A stretch of DNA of 27,276 nt from an uncultured Porphyromonadaceae bacterium (GCA_900549445.1 UROS01000011.1:1-27276); one strand, 5' to 3'. Positions 1-7,796 are shown, counted from the first letter of the stretch. Made by a program: numbers and translations. Notes: generated from the sequence alone by a model not told the origin.

Positions 1-2210
1 GCCTCCAGCCGGTTGGGGAACACAAAGTCGGGCGATTCTGCGGCACCCTTGGCGAATGCTTCTGCGGCTCCTGCGGCATTGCCGGCAAGTGTGCGCATCC
101 AGCCGAGGTAATAATAGGTCATTGCGGTGGTGGCTCCCGTTTTTTCTGCGGTTTTCCATACGGTTTCGGCCTCTTCCCATAATCCGGCGGCGGTGAAATC
201 GAGGGCGATTTCGTCGTAGTTGTGGGCGTTGCCGTGCATGAGGCCGCAGAGGTCGGCGATTATGGATTCGTCGCCGGTGGCGAGATACTGGGTCACCATG
301 CAGCCGTAGTTGAACTTGTCGGTGATATAGGAGTCGATACAGAGCGCCACGGCCTCCTCTTTTCTGCCGAGGCGGCGGAGTATGGCGGCTTTGAGGGAGT
401 GTGCCTTCGGGCTGTTCCAGTTGCGGAGGAGCGAGCGGGTGATTTCGTAGAGGGCGTCGTCGAGATTGCCGTTGAGCGCCGAAATCTGAGCGCAGGCGAA
501 GTAGCCGGCGTCCTGCCATGCTCCGTTCCAGGTGGATTTATAGAAATAGTTGTAGGCTTCGTCGTTGCGGTTCTGATACTTGAGGGCGAGGCCGAGATTG
601 TAGATGGGTTCGCCGTCGTAGGGATTGGGATTTCGCTTCTGGAGGATGGCGACAGCCTTGCGGAGATACTCTTCGGCAAGTTCGAAACGACCCTTGCGGA
701 TGTACCATAGACCCATGGCGTTGAGGCATCTCACGTCGTCGGGGTCGCGGCGCAGGCCCTCGAGGTAGTAGTCGGTGGGGTTGTAGGTGGCGTGACGGTA
801 CTGCTCGAGATGGAGGCCAGTGAGATAGAGCTGCTCCACGGTCTTGATCTGATGTGGCAGGAGAGCAGCCTCGGCTGCGGGGGGAATCGGGCGGATTTCG
901 TCGGGTTCGGTCTGCCAGGTCATGACAGTGTGTCCGTTCTTCACGAACTTCAGGCGCAGATCAGCCATGTCGGCGCCGTCAACTGCGATTGTCTCTTCAA
1001 ATACCTTCTCGGGTGTGATATCCACGTTGCGGTCGAAGAAAATCCTGCCGTCGGCAGAGGTGAGCAGAATGTTGACCGACTGGCGGGAGGTGGAGAACAC
1101 TTTGAGAACCACGTTGCCTTTGCCGTCGGGCTCGATGTTCATCAGGAGGTCTTTAGTGGCATTCTTCACCACTCCGAGTTCGCGGTAGGGGAGGAAGTAC
1201 TGTGTGAACTCCTTCTCCTCGTAGGGCATGAGCCATGTGAAGTCGGGCTGGTTTTCGGTATAGACGCCGGCCATGAGTTCGATGTAGGGTCCGTCGTCGT
1301 CGGTGAGGCAGCGATCCCATGCGCGGCCGAAGTCGCCGTTGCCCCATGTCCACTGCTTCTTTCCTGGCGACACGTGGTGGCTTGCCACGTGGAGCATGCC
1401 TGCTTCGGTGTCGCACTCGTAGCCGCCCTCGAAGTCATATTTCGAGTTGACGCCCATATAGGATGTGGGCACGAAGATATTCTTGTAGTTGGCAATGTCG
1501 ACGCCCGAAGAGTAGTCCATCTTATAATATGTGCCGGTGGCGATGGGGAAGGAGCTTACGGCGCGCTTACCGTGGTCGAACACGGCGTTGATGTCGGGCG
1601 GGAACACCGAACGGTAGTGGTCGTTGACCGCCACGGCGGGATTGGCCCACCAGAGGAAGGTCTGGGGCATGTCGGTGCGGTTGTAGAGGACGCCCTTTAT
1701 TTCGAGGTATGCGCATCCGGGACGGAGGGTGAATCCGGCCATGCCCTTCTGATGGAACATACGCTCCATCTCGCTTACCCACACGGTGACGGAACCGTCG
1801 GCATTCTCTTCGATGGCGCAGTCAACCGGCATGTAGGTTGACGGGCGGTGATGCTGGGGCCAGTTGAATTCGATGCCGCCTGAGATCCAGGGGCCTGCGA
1901 GACCCACGAGGGCGGGTTTGATAACGTGGTTGTAGTAAACGAAATGGCGTTTTTTGATTTTATCGTAAGCCATCTGTATGCGGCCTCCGAGTTCGGGAAG
2001 CACCATTACCTTGATGTATTCGTTTTCGATGAAAACAGCGTTCCATTCGTGGTCGGTCTTGACGTCGGAGATGGATTCAATCACAGGGTAAGGGTAAACT
2101 ACGCCGCTTGAACCCTGATAGACTCTCTTTTCGAGAAAAATGGGATTTTTTTCGGGGTCGCCCACTTCGTAAGTGGGAATCACAACCCGCTCTTTCCATG
2201 CTTTGACCAT
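1..2210 (-). CDS. DUF5107 protein with C-terminal TPR repeats (3' end cut by window edge)
   Basis: The minus-strand frame starts at ATG 2210 and stays open to the left edge (736 codons, in frame to base 3), so the C-terminus is missing. The protein opens MVKAWKERVVIPTYEVGDPE and has no signal peptide, suggesting a cytoplasmic location. Residues about 1-450 match what I recall of the DUF5107 domain (motifs ELGGRIQMAYDK, GGIEFNWPQHHRPST, TFLWWANPAVAVNDHY, KKQWTWGNGDFGRAWDR). From about residue 455 the chain becomes tetratricopeptide repeats (for example YNLGLALKYQNRNDEAYNYF and YYYLGWMRTLAGNAAGAAEA). Bacteroidota carry this DUF5107-TPR architecture next to sugar transporters. A carbohydrate-active role is inferred from beta-sandwich-like, aromatic-rich motifs; the substrate is unknown. 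It lies 33 bp after the MFS porter and is probably cotranscribed with it. Confidence 0.8.
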   Translation of the reverse strand, partial: MVKAWKERVVIPTYEVGDPEKNPIFLEKRVYQGSSGVVYPYPVIESISDVKTDHEWNAVFIENEYIKVMVLPELGGRIQMAYDKIKKRHFVYYNHVIKPALVGLAGPWISGGIEFNWPQHHRPSTYMPVDCAIEENADGSVTVWVSEMERMFHQKGMAGFTLRPGCAYLEIKGVLYNRTDMPQTFLWWANPAVAVNDHYRSVFPPDINAVFDHGKRAVSSFPIATGTYYKMDYSSGVDIANYKNIFVPTSYMGVNSKYDFEGGYECDTEAGMLHVASHHVSPGKKQWTWGNGDFGRAWDRCLTDDDGPYIELMAGVYTENQPDFTWLMPYEEKEFTQYFLPYRELGVVKNATKDLLMNIEPDGKGNVVLKVFSTSRQSVNILLTSADGRIFFDRNVDITPEKVFEETIAVDGADMADLRLKFVKNGHTVMTWQTEPDEIRPIPPAAEAALLPHQIKTVEQLYLTGLHLEQYRHATYNPTDYYLEGLRRDPDDVRCLNAMGLWYIRKGRFELAEEYLRKAVAILQKRNPNPYDGEPIYNLGLALKYQNRNDEAYNYFYKSTWNGAWQDAGYFACAQISALNGNLDDALYEITRSLLRNWNSPKAHSLKAAILRRLGRKEEAVALCIDSYITDKFNYGCMVTQYLATGDESIIADLCGLMHGNAHNYDEIALDFTAAGLWEEAETVWKTAEKTGATTAMTYYYLGWMRTLAGNAAGAAEAFAKGAAESPDFVFPNRLE

Positions 2211-2243
2211 GATAATGATATAGAAATATGAGAAAGGTAGTTA

Positions 2244-3659
2244 TTAGAAATCAGTTGACATAATCTGCTCCTGACGGTCGTCGACCAGTTCTTTTTCGAG
2301 CGATTCGAGGGTTTTGCCTTTGGTCTCGGGGCAGCGGGCGAGAATGAAGATCCATCCGGCGAGGCATATAGCGGAGTAAATCCAGAAGGTGCCATAGCTG
2401 CCGAGGGCGCTGTTGAGCAGCGGGAATGAGTAGGTGAGGGAGAAGGACCCTACCCAGAGGGCGAAGGTACAGGTGCCTACTGCCACGGCGCGGACGCGGT
2501 TGGGGAAAATCTCGGCGAGGAGCACCCAGGTGACGGGGCCGAGTGTCATGGCGTAGCAGGCGATAGCCGCAACAACCGGTATGATCATGATGAATCCTGT
2601 AGCTCCCGTGTAGTAACCGATGCCGAGCGCGGCGTAGATGATGCAGAGACCTGCGGCTCCCCAGAGCATGAGTTTGCGGCGTCCGACACGCTCCACCATA
2701 TAGATAGCCACGATTGTAAACACTACGTTGACGATGCCGGTAAGCACGATGTTGAAGAACATGTCGCCGAGGTCGTAGCCGGCGTCGGCAAACACTTCCT
2801 GAGCATAGTTGAAGATAACGTTTGTGCCGCACCACTGCTGGAACACGGCCACTACCACTCCGAGCAGAAGTACTCTGCGGTAGGGGCGGCTGAAGAGCAG
2901 GCGCAGGCCGCCGCTGCTTTTCTTTTCAGAGCCGGAGGCTTCCATGGCGTTGATTTCGCGGATGGCGTAAAGACGGCCGCCGATGTGCGAGAGAATTTCC
3001 ATGGCTGCGTCGGTGCGCGATTTCATCACAAGCCAGCGCGGACTCTCAGGAATGAACCAGGCGAGAAGCAGGAAAGCAGCGGCAGGGAATGCAGCGCTCC
3101 AGAACATCCAGCGCCATCCCATGAGTACGTTCCATGAATCGGCGGGGGCAACGGTGGTGCCTTCGGGCATGGGTTCGGCAATGAGCATATTGACAATCTG
3201 GGCGGCGAGTATGCCGATCACGATTGTCATCTGATTGAGAGCAACGAGTCGTCCGCGGATCGACGCGGGGGCAACTTCGGCTATATACATTGGCGAAAGA
3301 CCCGAGGCTATGCCTATGGCTATTCCGCCGACGAAGCGGGCGCAGAGAAATAAATTGAAGATGTTGAAAGCACCGGTTGCGTAGGCCGACACAAGAAACA
3401 GAGCCGCCGAGACGAGAAGCAGCGGGCGGCGTCCCATTTTGTCGGCGAGCCAACCGCAGCACATTGCGCCTACGAGGCAGCCGGCAAGGGCAATCGACAT
3501 GGCAAGACCCTGGAGCGACGGAGAACCGGCGATTCCGAAATAAACCTCGTAGAACGGTTTAGCACCGCCGATAACCACCCAGTCGTAGCCGAAGAGCAGT
3601 CCGCCCATGGCGGAGACGAGGCAGATAAAATAGATGAAAGTGTTGTTGGTTTTTTCCAT
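2244..3659 (-). CDS. MFS sugar porter family transporter
   Basis: A 471-residue integral membrane protein with about 12 predicted membrane segments and hallmarks of the sugar porter (SP) family of major facilitator proteins. These are GLLFGYDWVVIGG in helix 1, an ADKMGRRP loop after helix 2, PESPRWL before the central loop, a second ERVGRRK loop, and PETKGKTLE after helix 12. Family members of this size (XylE, AraE, GalP) are proton-coupled monosaccharide symporters of the inner membrane. The imported sugar cannot be read from the sequence. It is the first gene of a minus-strand unit with the DUF5107/TPR gene, divergent from the AraC regulator. A TAATTTTG -7 element lies 25 bp upstream inside a perfect inverted repeat, so it is probably controlled from that divergent region. 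Confidence 0.92.
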   Translation of the reverse strand: MEKTNNTFIYFICLVSAMGGLLFGYDWVVIGGAKPFYEVYFGIAGSPSLQGLAMSIALAGCLVGAMCCGWLADKMGRRPLLLVSAALFLVSAYATGAFNIFNLFLCARFVGGIAIGIASGLSPMYIAEVAPASIRGRLVALNQMTIVIGILAAQIVNMLIAEPMPEGTTVAPADSWNVLMGWRWMFWSAAFPAAAFLLLAWFIPESPRWLVMKSRTDAAMEILSHIGGRLYAIREINAMEASGSEKKSSGGLRLLFSRPYRRVLLLGVVVAVFQQWCGTNVIFNYAQEVFADAGYDLGDMFFNIVLTGIVNVVFTIVAIYMVERVGRRKLMLWGAAGLCIIYAALGIGYYTGATGFIMIIPVVAAIACYAMTLGPVTWVLLAEIFPNRVRAVAVGTCTFALWVGSFSLTYSFPLLNSALGSYGTFWIYSAICLAGWIFILARCPETKGKTLESLEKELVDDRQEQIMSTDF

Positions 3660-3674
3660 TGGTATGACTGATTT

Positions 3675-3704
3675 TTGGATACCGCAAAATTACAGCGTAT
3701 CCAA
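3675..3704. promoter_or_regulatory. Candidate operator: perfect 8-bp inverted repeat
   Basis: TTGGATAC (3675-3682) and GTATCCAA (3697-3704) are exact inverted copies separated by 14 bases. Half-site centres are 22 bp apart, about two helical turns. The -7 element for the sugar porter lies wholly inside the spacer. This arrangement suits a dimeric regulator controlling the porter, possibly the divergent AraC protein, although many AraC proteins use direct repeats. Function is inferred. Confidence 0.55.
3685..3692 (-). promoter_or_regulatory. Bacteroidota -7 promoter element for the sugar porter
   Basis: On the minus strand this reads TAATTTTG, a perfect match to TAnnTTTG. A TTTT stretch sits 19 bp upstream in place of the -33 TTTG. 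The porter's ATG begins 25 bp downstream, giving a short leader of about 20 nt. Confidence 0.55.
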
Positions 3705-3749
3705 CCGCCGGAAAATGAAAGATTTCTGTAAAAAGATGGATTATTTTAC

Positions 3750-3757
3750 TATCTTTG
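3750..3757 (+). promoter_or_regulatory. Bacteroidota -7 promoter element for the AraC regulator
   Basis: TATCTTTG matches TAnnTTTG exactly. TCTG lies 21 bp upstream, one base off the -33 TTTG. Only four bases separate the motif from the ATG at 3762, so transcription would start at or next to the start codon and the message would be nearly leaderless. Confidence 0.5.
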
Positions 3758-3761
3758 CCGT

Positions 3762-4646
3762 ATGAAACTGAAAGACGGATTCAAGGGGGAGCAGTCGGTG
3801 GTTCTCCCGCAGGCGATAGTGGGCATGATGAGCAGCGACCCGTTGGCTTCTGCACTGTATCTCACCGACATAGGTTACTATCCGAAGGCGCGGCATCACT
3901 ACCGGCGGCGAACCGAACCGATAGAGCAGTACGTGTTTATCTATTGCGTTGACGGTGAAGGATGGTACGAGACTGACGGTGTAAGCAGGATTATACATGC
4001 GGGAGAGTACTTTATTCTGCCCAAGGACAAGCCGCATATCTATGCCGCCGACGAGAAGAATCCGTGGTCAATCTACTGGATACATTTCAGCGGCACACTC
4101 GCACAGTATTACGCCTCGGGGTGTATGCAGCCAACACGGGTGGAACCGGGCGATTTTTCGAGGATAAGCGTGCGCAACAATCTCTTCGACGAGATTCTCA
4201 TCACGCTCAACCGGTCGTATGCTCTCGAAAACATCCGCTATGCCATGGCGCTGCTGCAGCACTATTTCGCGTCGTTGCGCTACATACAGCAGTTCCGCGG
4301 GGCTGCGGCGTCGGAGCGGGTCGGATTCGACATAGCGGAGTCGGCCATCCATTATTTCGAGGAGCGCATAGGGAGCCGTCTCTCGCTCGAGGAGGCGGCG
4401 GCTTACGTAGGTTTGTCGGCCTCGCGTTTCTCGGCGGTTTTCAAGGAGCGTACGGGTCATAGTCCGCTCAATTATTTCAATCTGCTCAAGGTGCGCAAGG
4501 CGTGCGGGCTGCTCGACGACACGCAGCTTTCCGTGAGCCAGATAAGTCTGCGGCTCGGAATAGAGGATCAGTATTATTTTTCGCGGCTGTTTTCGCGGAT
4601 TATGGGTATGAGTCCCCGCGCTTACCGCACGCGCGAACGGACGTAA
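3762..4646 (+). CDS. AraC-family transcriptional regulator
   Basis: A 294-residue cytoplasmic regulator. Residues about 25-180 form an AraC-type cupin sensor domain (VFIYCVDGEGWYETDGV, HAGEYFILPKDKPHIYAAD). Residues about 195-292 form the double helix-turn-helix domain: first HTH in LSLEEAAAYVGLSASRFSAVFKE, second in LSVSQISLRLGIEDQYYFSRLF, ending with the family signature RIMGMSPRAYR. It is the only plus-strand gene and is divergent from the MFS porter, so control of porter and DUF5107 gene by a sugar signal is the natural reading. ATG 3762 gives the complete MKLKDGFKGE start; the alternative Met at residue 22 would leave a longer leader. SusC/D loci are often run by HTCS or ECF-sigma systems, and none is seen here, so this gene may or may not control the large locus. 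Confidence 0.93.
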   Translation: MKLKDGFKGEQSVVLPQAIVGMMSSDPLASALYLTDIGYYPKARHHYRRRTEPIEQYVFIYCVDGEGWYETDGVSRIIHAGEYFILPKDKPHIYAADEKNPWSIYWIHFSGTLAQYYASGCMQPTRVEPGDFSRISVRNNLFDEILITLNRSYALENIRYAMALLQHYFASLRYIQQFRGAAASERVGFDIAESAIHYFEERIGSRLSLEEAAAYVGLSASRFSAVFKERTGHSPLNYFNLLKVRKACGLLDDTQLSVSQISLRLGIEDQYYFSRLFSRIMGMSPRAYRTRERT

Positions 4647-4700
4647 AGGCGGCAGGCATAGCACGCAGGCAGGATCCTTAAGGTCGGCGCAATTATGGTT
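4647..4700. other. Short convergent intergenic spacer
   Basis: This spacer lies between the convergent ends of the AraC gene and the toxin remnant. It contains a short palindrome (CCTTAAGG), but no convincing hairpin plus T-tract, so no terminator is called. Confidence 0.4.
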
Positions 4701-4976
4701 TTATTGGCGGAAAAGTTCGGGATGTGAGCCAAGGCGGACGAGGTCAATTTGGTCAGCTTCGCGGTCAAACCAAATCAACAGAAAATCACCTTCGATATGG
4801 CATTCCATGAAGCCTGCATAGTTGCCGGTGAGCGTGTGGGGGTAATACTCCGCCGGAATCGGAATTTCTTCCCGAAGCATATTCAGGATCAGCATAAGCT
4901 TATCCAATTATTTAGGATCGTTTCGAAACCGCTTGTAATCCTTTTTGTATTGGGTAGTGGGATGCAGTATTTTCAT
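4701..4976 (-). pseudogene. YafQ/RelE-type toxin interrupted by an in-frame TAA
   Basis: Reading from ATG 4976, the frame encodes MKILHPTTQYKKDYKRFRNDPK, then a TAA stop at 4910-4908, then continues in the same frame without any indel as LDKLMLILNMLREEIPIPAEYY and so on to 4701. Joined, this is about a 91-residue YafQ-like mRNA interferase. Residues expected at the active site persist after the stop: His in HTLTGNY, His and Asp in ECHIEGDF, His and Phe in GSHPELF. The ATG overlaps the antitoxin's TGA (ATGA), the usual antitoxin-toxin coupling. One substitution (for example AAA to TAA) explains the lesion. Restart at the TTG at 4907 would give 68 residues without the N-terminal helix, probably inactive. 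A sequencing error is the alternative. Confidence 0.85.
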
Positions 4977-5230
4977 AATCCCATGGATCGTTCCATCGCT
5001 TCTATAGAAGAAAGGTCGAGAGGCGCTGAGTTTCGCAGCGCGCCGCTTTGAGCCTCTTTCATAGCGGCGAGAGTAGTTTCGTTCGGCTCACTGTAAACGG
5101 CATCAAGAAGGAGGGTCTCAACATAGTTGTTAAGACTGCGGTTCTGGCGCTTGGCAAGTAGCCGCAAACGCTCAATCAGGTCAACCGGAAGACGAAAACT
5201 CTGATTCCTTTTGGGAAGTGCTATATCCAT
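4973..5230 (-). CDS. Ribbon-helix-helix antitoxin of a type II toxin-antitoxin pair
   Basis: An 85-residue cytoplasmic protein. Residues about 10-42 (QSFRLPVDLIERLRLLAKRQ, then NRSLNNYVETLLLDA) have the strand-helix-helix pattern of RHH DNA-binding antitoxins. The acidic, flexible C-terminal half (APLDLSSIEAMERSMG) is the usual toxin-binding tail. It overlaps the downstream YafQ-like toxin frame by four bases, so it should repress its own operon and neutralise the toxin. Because the toxin frame is broken, it may now be a solitary antitoxin or DNA-binding protein. ATG 5228-5230 is preceded by a clear -7 element 19 bp upstream. Confidence 0.8.
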   Translation of the reverse strand: MDIALPKRNQSFRLPVDLIERLRLLAKRQNRSLNNYVETLLLDAVYSEPNETTLAAMKEAQSGALRNSAPLDLSSIEAMERSMGL

Positions 5231-5249
5231 GTTGCAGTGATTTATACGG

Positions 5250-5257
5250 CAAAGTTA
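5250..5257 (-). promoter_or_regulatory. Bacteroidota -7 promoter element for the TA operon
   Basis: Minus-strand TAACTTTG is a perfect TAnnTTTG match. A T-rich stretch lies about 19 bp upstream at the -33 position. The antitoxin start codon follows 19 bp downstream. Confidence 0.5.
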
Positions 5258-5262
5258 ATGCA

Positions 5263-5275
5263 TTTGTAATACAAA
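5263..5275. promoter_or_regulatory. Candidate RHH antitoxin operator (13-bp palindrome)
   Basis: TTTGTAATACAAA is a perfect palindrome around a central base. It lies between the -33 and -7 regions of the TA promoter, where RHH antitoxins normally bind for autorepression. Assignment is inferred from position and symmetry. Confidence 0.4.
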
Positions 5276-5374
5276 AAAACAAGCATTTTGCCCGAAAGGT
5301 TCAAGACGACGCAGGCGGGGACTCTGAGATCGGCGCAGGAACTGACGCCGGAGGGCAACTGGGAAGCCGCGCAA

Positions 5375-5436
5375 CCCTATAAAAGGTCAGACCAGCCGGA
5401 CAGGTCTGAATGATCCGACTGGTCTGAGTTATAGGG
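5375..5436. repeat. Long inverted repeat containing a degenerate 9-bp tandem repeat
   Basis: CCCTATAA (5375-5382) pairs exactly with TTATAGGG (5429-5436), and TCAGACCAG (5387-5395) pairs exactly with CTGGTCTGA (5419-5427). Inside, 5385-5429 divides into five 9-base units: GGTCAGACC, AGCCGGACA, GGTCTGAAT, GATCCGACT, GGTCTGAGT. It begins 8 bp after the kdgK stop codon on the minus strand, so it could be the terminator or 3'-end stabiliser of that operon, though no T-tract follows. A dispersed extragenic repeat is the alternative. Confidence 0.6.
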
Positions 5437-5443
5437 GAGAATA

Positions 5444-6466
5444 TCAGCGCTGCACGCGGCCGTTGGCAGAGCCGCCTGCGAGGGCTTTTACCTCGGCTTC
5501 GCTCACGAGGTTGAAGTCTCCGGGAATGGTCTGCTTGAGGGCGGATGCCGCTACGGCGAATTCGAGTGCTTCGCCCTGGGTGGGCATGGTGAGCAGACCG
5601 TGGATGAGGCCGCCTGAGAAGGAGTCGCCACCGCCTACGCGGTCGATTATAGGGTTGATATCGTAGCGCTTGCTCTCGTAGAAGTCGGTGCCGTTGAAAA
5701 TCATTGCCTTCCAGCCGTTGTGGGTGGCGGAGAAGGATTCACGCAGAGTGGAGACCACATATTTGAAACCGAATTCCTTGGCCATGGCGCGGAAAATGCC
5801 CTTGTAGCCCTCAGCGTCGGTGTTGCCGCTTTCCACGTCGCTCTCGGGTTTGAATCCGAGGCAGAGTTCGGCATCTTCCTCGTTGCCGATGCAGACGTCG
5901 ACATATTTCATGAGCGGACGCATCACTGACTGAGCCTTTTCAGATGTCCAGAGCTTTTTGCGGAAGTTGAGGTCAACGCTTACGGTCACACCGTGGCGCT
6001 TGGCGGCCTCACAGGCCAGACGGGTGAGTTCGGCGGCCTTGTCGGAGATGGCGGGGGTGATACCGCTCCAATGGAACCAGTCGGCGCCTTCCATTATGGC
6101 GTCGAAGTCGAAATCTTCGGGGTCAGCCTCGGCTATAGCGGAATGGGCGCGGTCGTAGATAACTTTCGAGGGGCGCATGGATGCGCCTGTCTCGCAGTAA
6201 TAGATGCCCACGCGGTCGCCGCCACGGGCAATGAAGTCGGTGCGGACACCGTAGCGCCGCAGGGCGTTGACTGCTGCCTGCCCGATTTCATGGGCAGGAA
6301 GTTTGCTGACAAAGAAGGCGTCGTGCCCGTAGTTGGCGCACGAAACGGCAACGTTGGCCTCGCCGCCTCCCCAGATTACGTTGAAATTGTCGACCTGCAC
6401 GAAGCGGCAGTTTCCGGCGGGCGACAGGCGGAGCATTATTTCGCCCAGTGTAATTATTTTGCTCAT
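5444..6466 (-). CDS. kdgK: 2-dehydro-3-deoxygluconokinase (PfkB family)
   Basis: A 340-residue cytoplasmic PfkB/ribokinase-family sugar kinase. It shows the N-terminal GGGEANVAV substrate motif (residues 33-41) and the C-terminal signature DRVGGGDSFSGG. The catalytic base is Asp281 in the GGGD anion-hole motif, variant of the usual GAGD. The expected reaction phosphorylates 2-keto-3-deoxygluconate with ATP to KDPG, the last step here before aldolase cleavage. The assignment rests on family plus context: it closes an operon with kduI and kduD, starting four bases after the oxidoreductase stop. No KDPG aldolase gene is in the window, so eda/kdgA must lie elsewhere. Fructokinase or another PfkB specificity is the alternative. 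Confidence 0.88.
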   Translation of the reverse strand: MSKIITLGEIMLRLSPAGNCRFVQVDNFNVIWGGGEANVAVSCANYGHDAFFVSKLPAHEIGQAAVNALRRYGVRTDFIARGGDRVGIYYCETGASMRPSKVIYDRAHSAIAEADPEDFDFDAIMEGADWFHWSGITPAISDKAAELTRLACEAAKRHGVTVSVDLNFRKKLWTSEKAQSVMRPLMKYVDVCIGNEEDAELCLGFKPESDVESGNTDAEGYKGIFRAMAKEFGFKYVVSTLRESFSATHNGWKAMIFNGTDFYESKRYDINPIIDRVGGGDSFSGGLIHGLLTMPTQGEALEFAVAASALKQTIPGDFNLVSEAEVKALAGGSANGRVQR

Positions 6467-6470
6467 AACT

Positions 6471-7796
6471 CTATTTTGTTTCTTTTTTCACAATCTCTAA
6501 AAGTTTCACAGCGTCCACGTAGCGTTCGATTCCCTCGGCTACGAGTTTGGCATCGCGCATGGCGTGAACCACAGTGGCGGGGCGGTTGGTGACGTCGCCG
6601 CCGGCAAACACTCCGGGGCGTGTAGTCATGCCGTAGGGGGTCTCGCGGGTGAGAACGTAGCCTTTTGCGTCGACTTCTATTCCTTCCGTCGAGGATACGA
6701 TGCGCGAGGCGGGGACGCTTCCGACAGCCATGATGACGATGGAGGCGTCGACGCGCGAGCACTCGCCTTCGGTATCTATAACGATGGAATTGAGGCGTGT
6801 ATTGTCTTTGTCGCCATCGATTTCAACCACTGAGGATTTCCACATGAACCGTACGCCCTCGCTTACGGCGTCGTCGTACTCCGAGCGGAGCGCTGACATA
6901 TCGTTGATTGTACGGTGGTAGACCACGGTTACTTCCGCCGCCCCCATGCGCACGGCGGTGCGGGCGGCGTCGATGGCGGTGTTGCCGCATCCGATTACGA
7001 AAACTTTGTCGCCGGGTCCAACGATCACTTCGTCGCGGTTCATCAGGCCCGATTCATAGAGGCTTACGCGGCGCAGGAAACGGATGGCCTGACGAACACC
7101 GTTGTGTTCGGCGCCGGGAATGTCGAGGCGGCGCGGAGTGCCGGTGCCGGTGGCCATAAAAATGGCGTCGAATCCGCGGTTGAAAAGATCGTCGACGGTG
7201 AAATCCCTTCCGATTGTGGTGGACAGGTGAAAAATCACTCCGAGGTTTTCAATCTTGCGGATTTCGCGGCGTACCACCTCTTTAGGCAGACGGTATTCCG
7301 GTATGCCGTACATGAGTACGCCGCCCGGTTCGGGTTCCATTTCGAAAATCTCCACGCTGAAACCGCGGCGCGAGAGGTCGCCCGCAGTTGTGAGTCCGGC
7401 AGGCCCGCTGCCTATCACGGCCACGCGCCCACGCGATTTCTCGGGTATTGCCTCGTGGGTCAGGCCCGCGTCGGAGTCGAAATCGGCCACGAAGCGTTCG
7501 AGTTTACCTATGTTTATATGGCTCCCCTTCTTGCCGAGCACGCAGTTGCCCTCGCACTGACGCTCGTGGGCGCACACGCGGCCGCACACTGCAGGGAGGT
7601 TGCTGCGGGAGTGGATGATCGACATGGCATTGCCGAAATTGCCCTTGGCAAGTTCGGCAATCCAGTCGGGGATGTCGTTGGCGATGGGGCAGCCTTTGCG
7701 GCACGACGGCACCTTGCAGTGAAGGCAGCGCTGCGCTTCGCGGACGGCCTCAGCGATTGTGTAGCTTTCGGATACTTCTCTGAAGTTGTTCTCCAT
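6471..7796 (-). CDS. GltD/NfnB-like NAD(P)-dependent flavin and iron-sulfur oxidoreductase
   Basis: A 441-residue protein of the glutamate synthase small-subunit family. The N-terminal domain has two cysteine clusters for [4Fe-4S] centres: C24, C27, C32, C36, and C71, C75, C81, C85. A FAD-binding GSGPAG lies at 129-134, followed by the family stretch GGVLMYGIPEYRLPKEVV. A second dinucleotide site reads VIGCGNTAID, and the C-terminal FAD motif is GGDVTNRPATVVHAM. Start 7796 (MENNFREV) is preferred over an in-frame start 38 codons upstream, because that extension lies inside kduI. The ATG shares one base with the kduI TAA (TAATG), implying translational coupling. No GltB-, NfnA- or PreA-type partner is nearby, so the physiological partner is unknown; redox balancing of uronate catabolism is inference. 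Confidence 0.88.
   Translation of the reverse strand: MENNFREVSESYTIAEAVREAQRCLHCKVPSCRKGCPIANDIPDWIAELAKGNFGNAMSIIHSRSNLPAVCGRVCAHERQCEGNCVLGKKGSHINIGKLERFVADFDSDAGLTHEAIPEKSRGRVAVIGSGPAGLTTAGDLSRRGFSVEIFEMEPEPGGVLMYGIPEYRLPKEVVRREIRKIENLGVIFHLSTTIGRDFTVDDLFNRGFDAIFMATGTGTPRRLDIPGAEHNGVRQAIRFLRRVSLYESGLMNRDEVIVGPGDKVFVIGCGNTAIDAARTAVRMGAAEVTVVYHRTINDMSALRSEYDDAVSEGVRFMWKSSVVEIDGDKDNTRLNSIVIDTEGECSRVDASIVIMAVGSVPASRIVSSTEGIEVDAKGYVLTRETPYGMTTRPGVFAGGDVTNRPATVVHAMRDAKLVAEGIERYVDAVKLLEIVKKETK

Noticed and set aside
792..1841. A 349-codon plus-strand open frame near the left edge
   Set aside because: It is antisense to the DUF5107/TPR gene, which shows continuous family motifs; the plus-strand translation has no recognisable domain.
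4701..4907. A complete 68-residue small gene with a TTG start
   Set aside because: It is the C-terminal part of the toxin after a premature stop; the first 22 codons lie in the same frame just upstream, coupled to the antitoxin.
5385..5429. CRISPR-like array
   Set aside because: The units are 9 bases, contiguous and degenerate, without spacers, and no cas genes are present.
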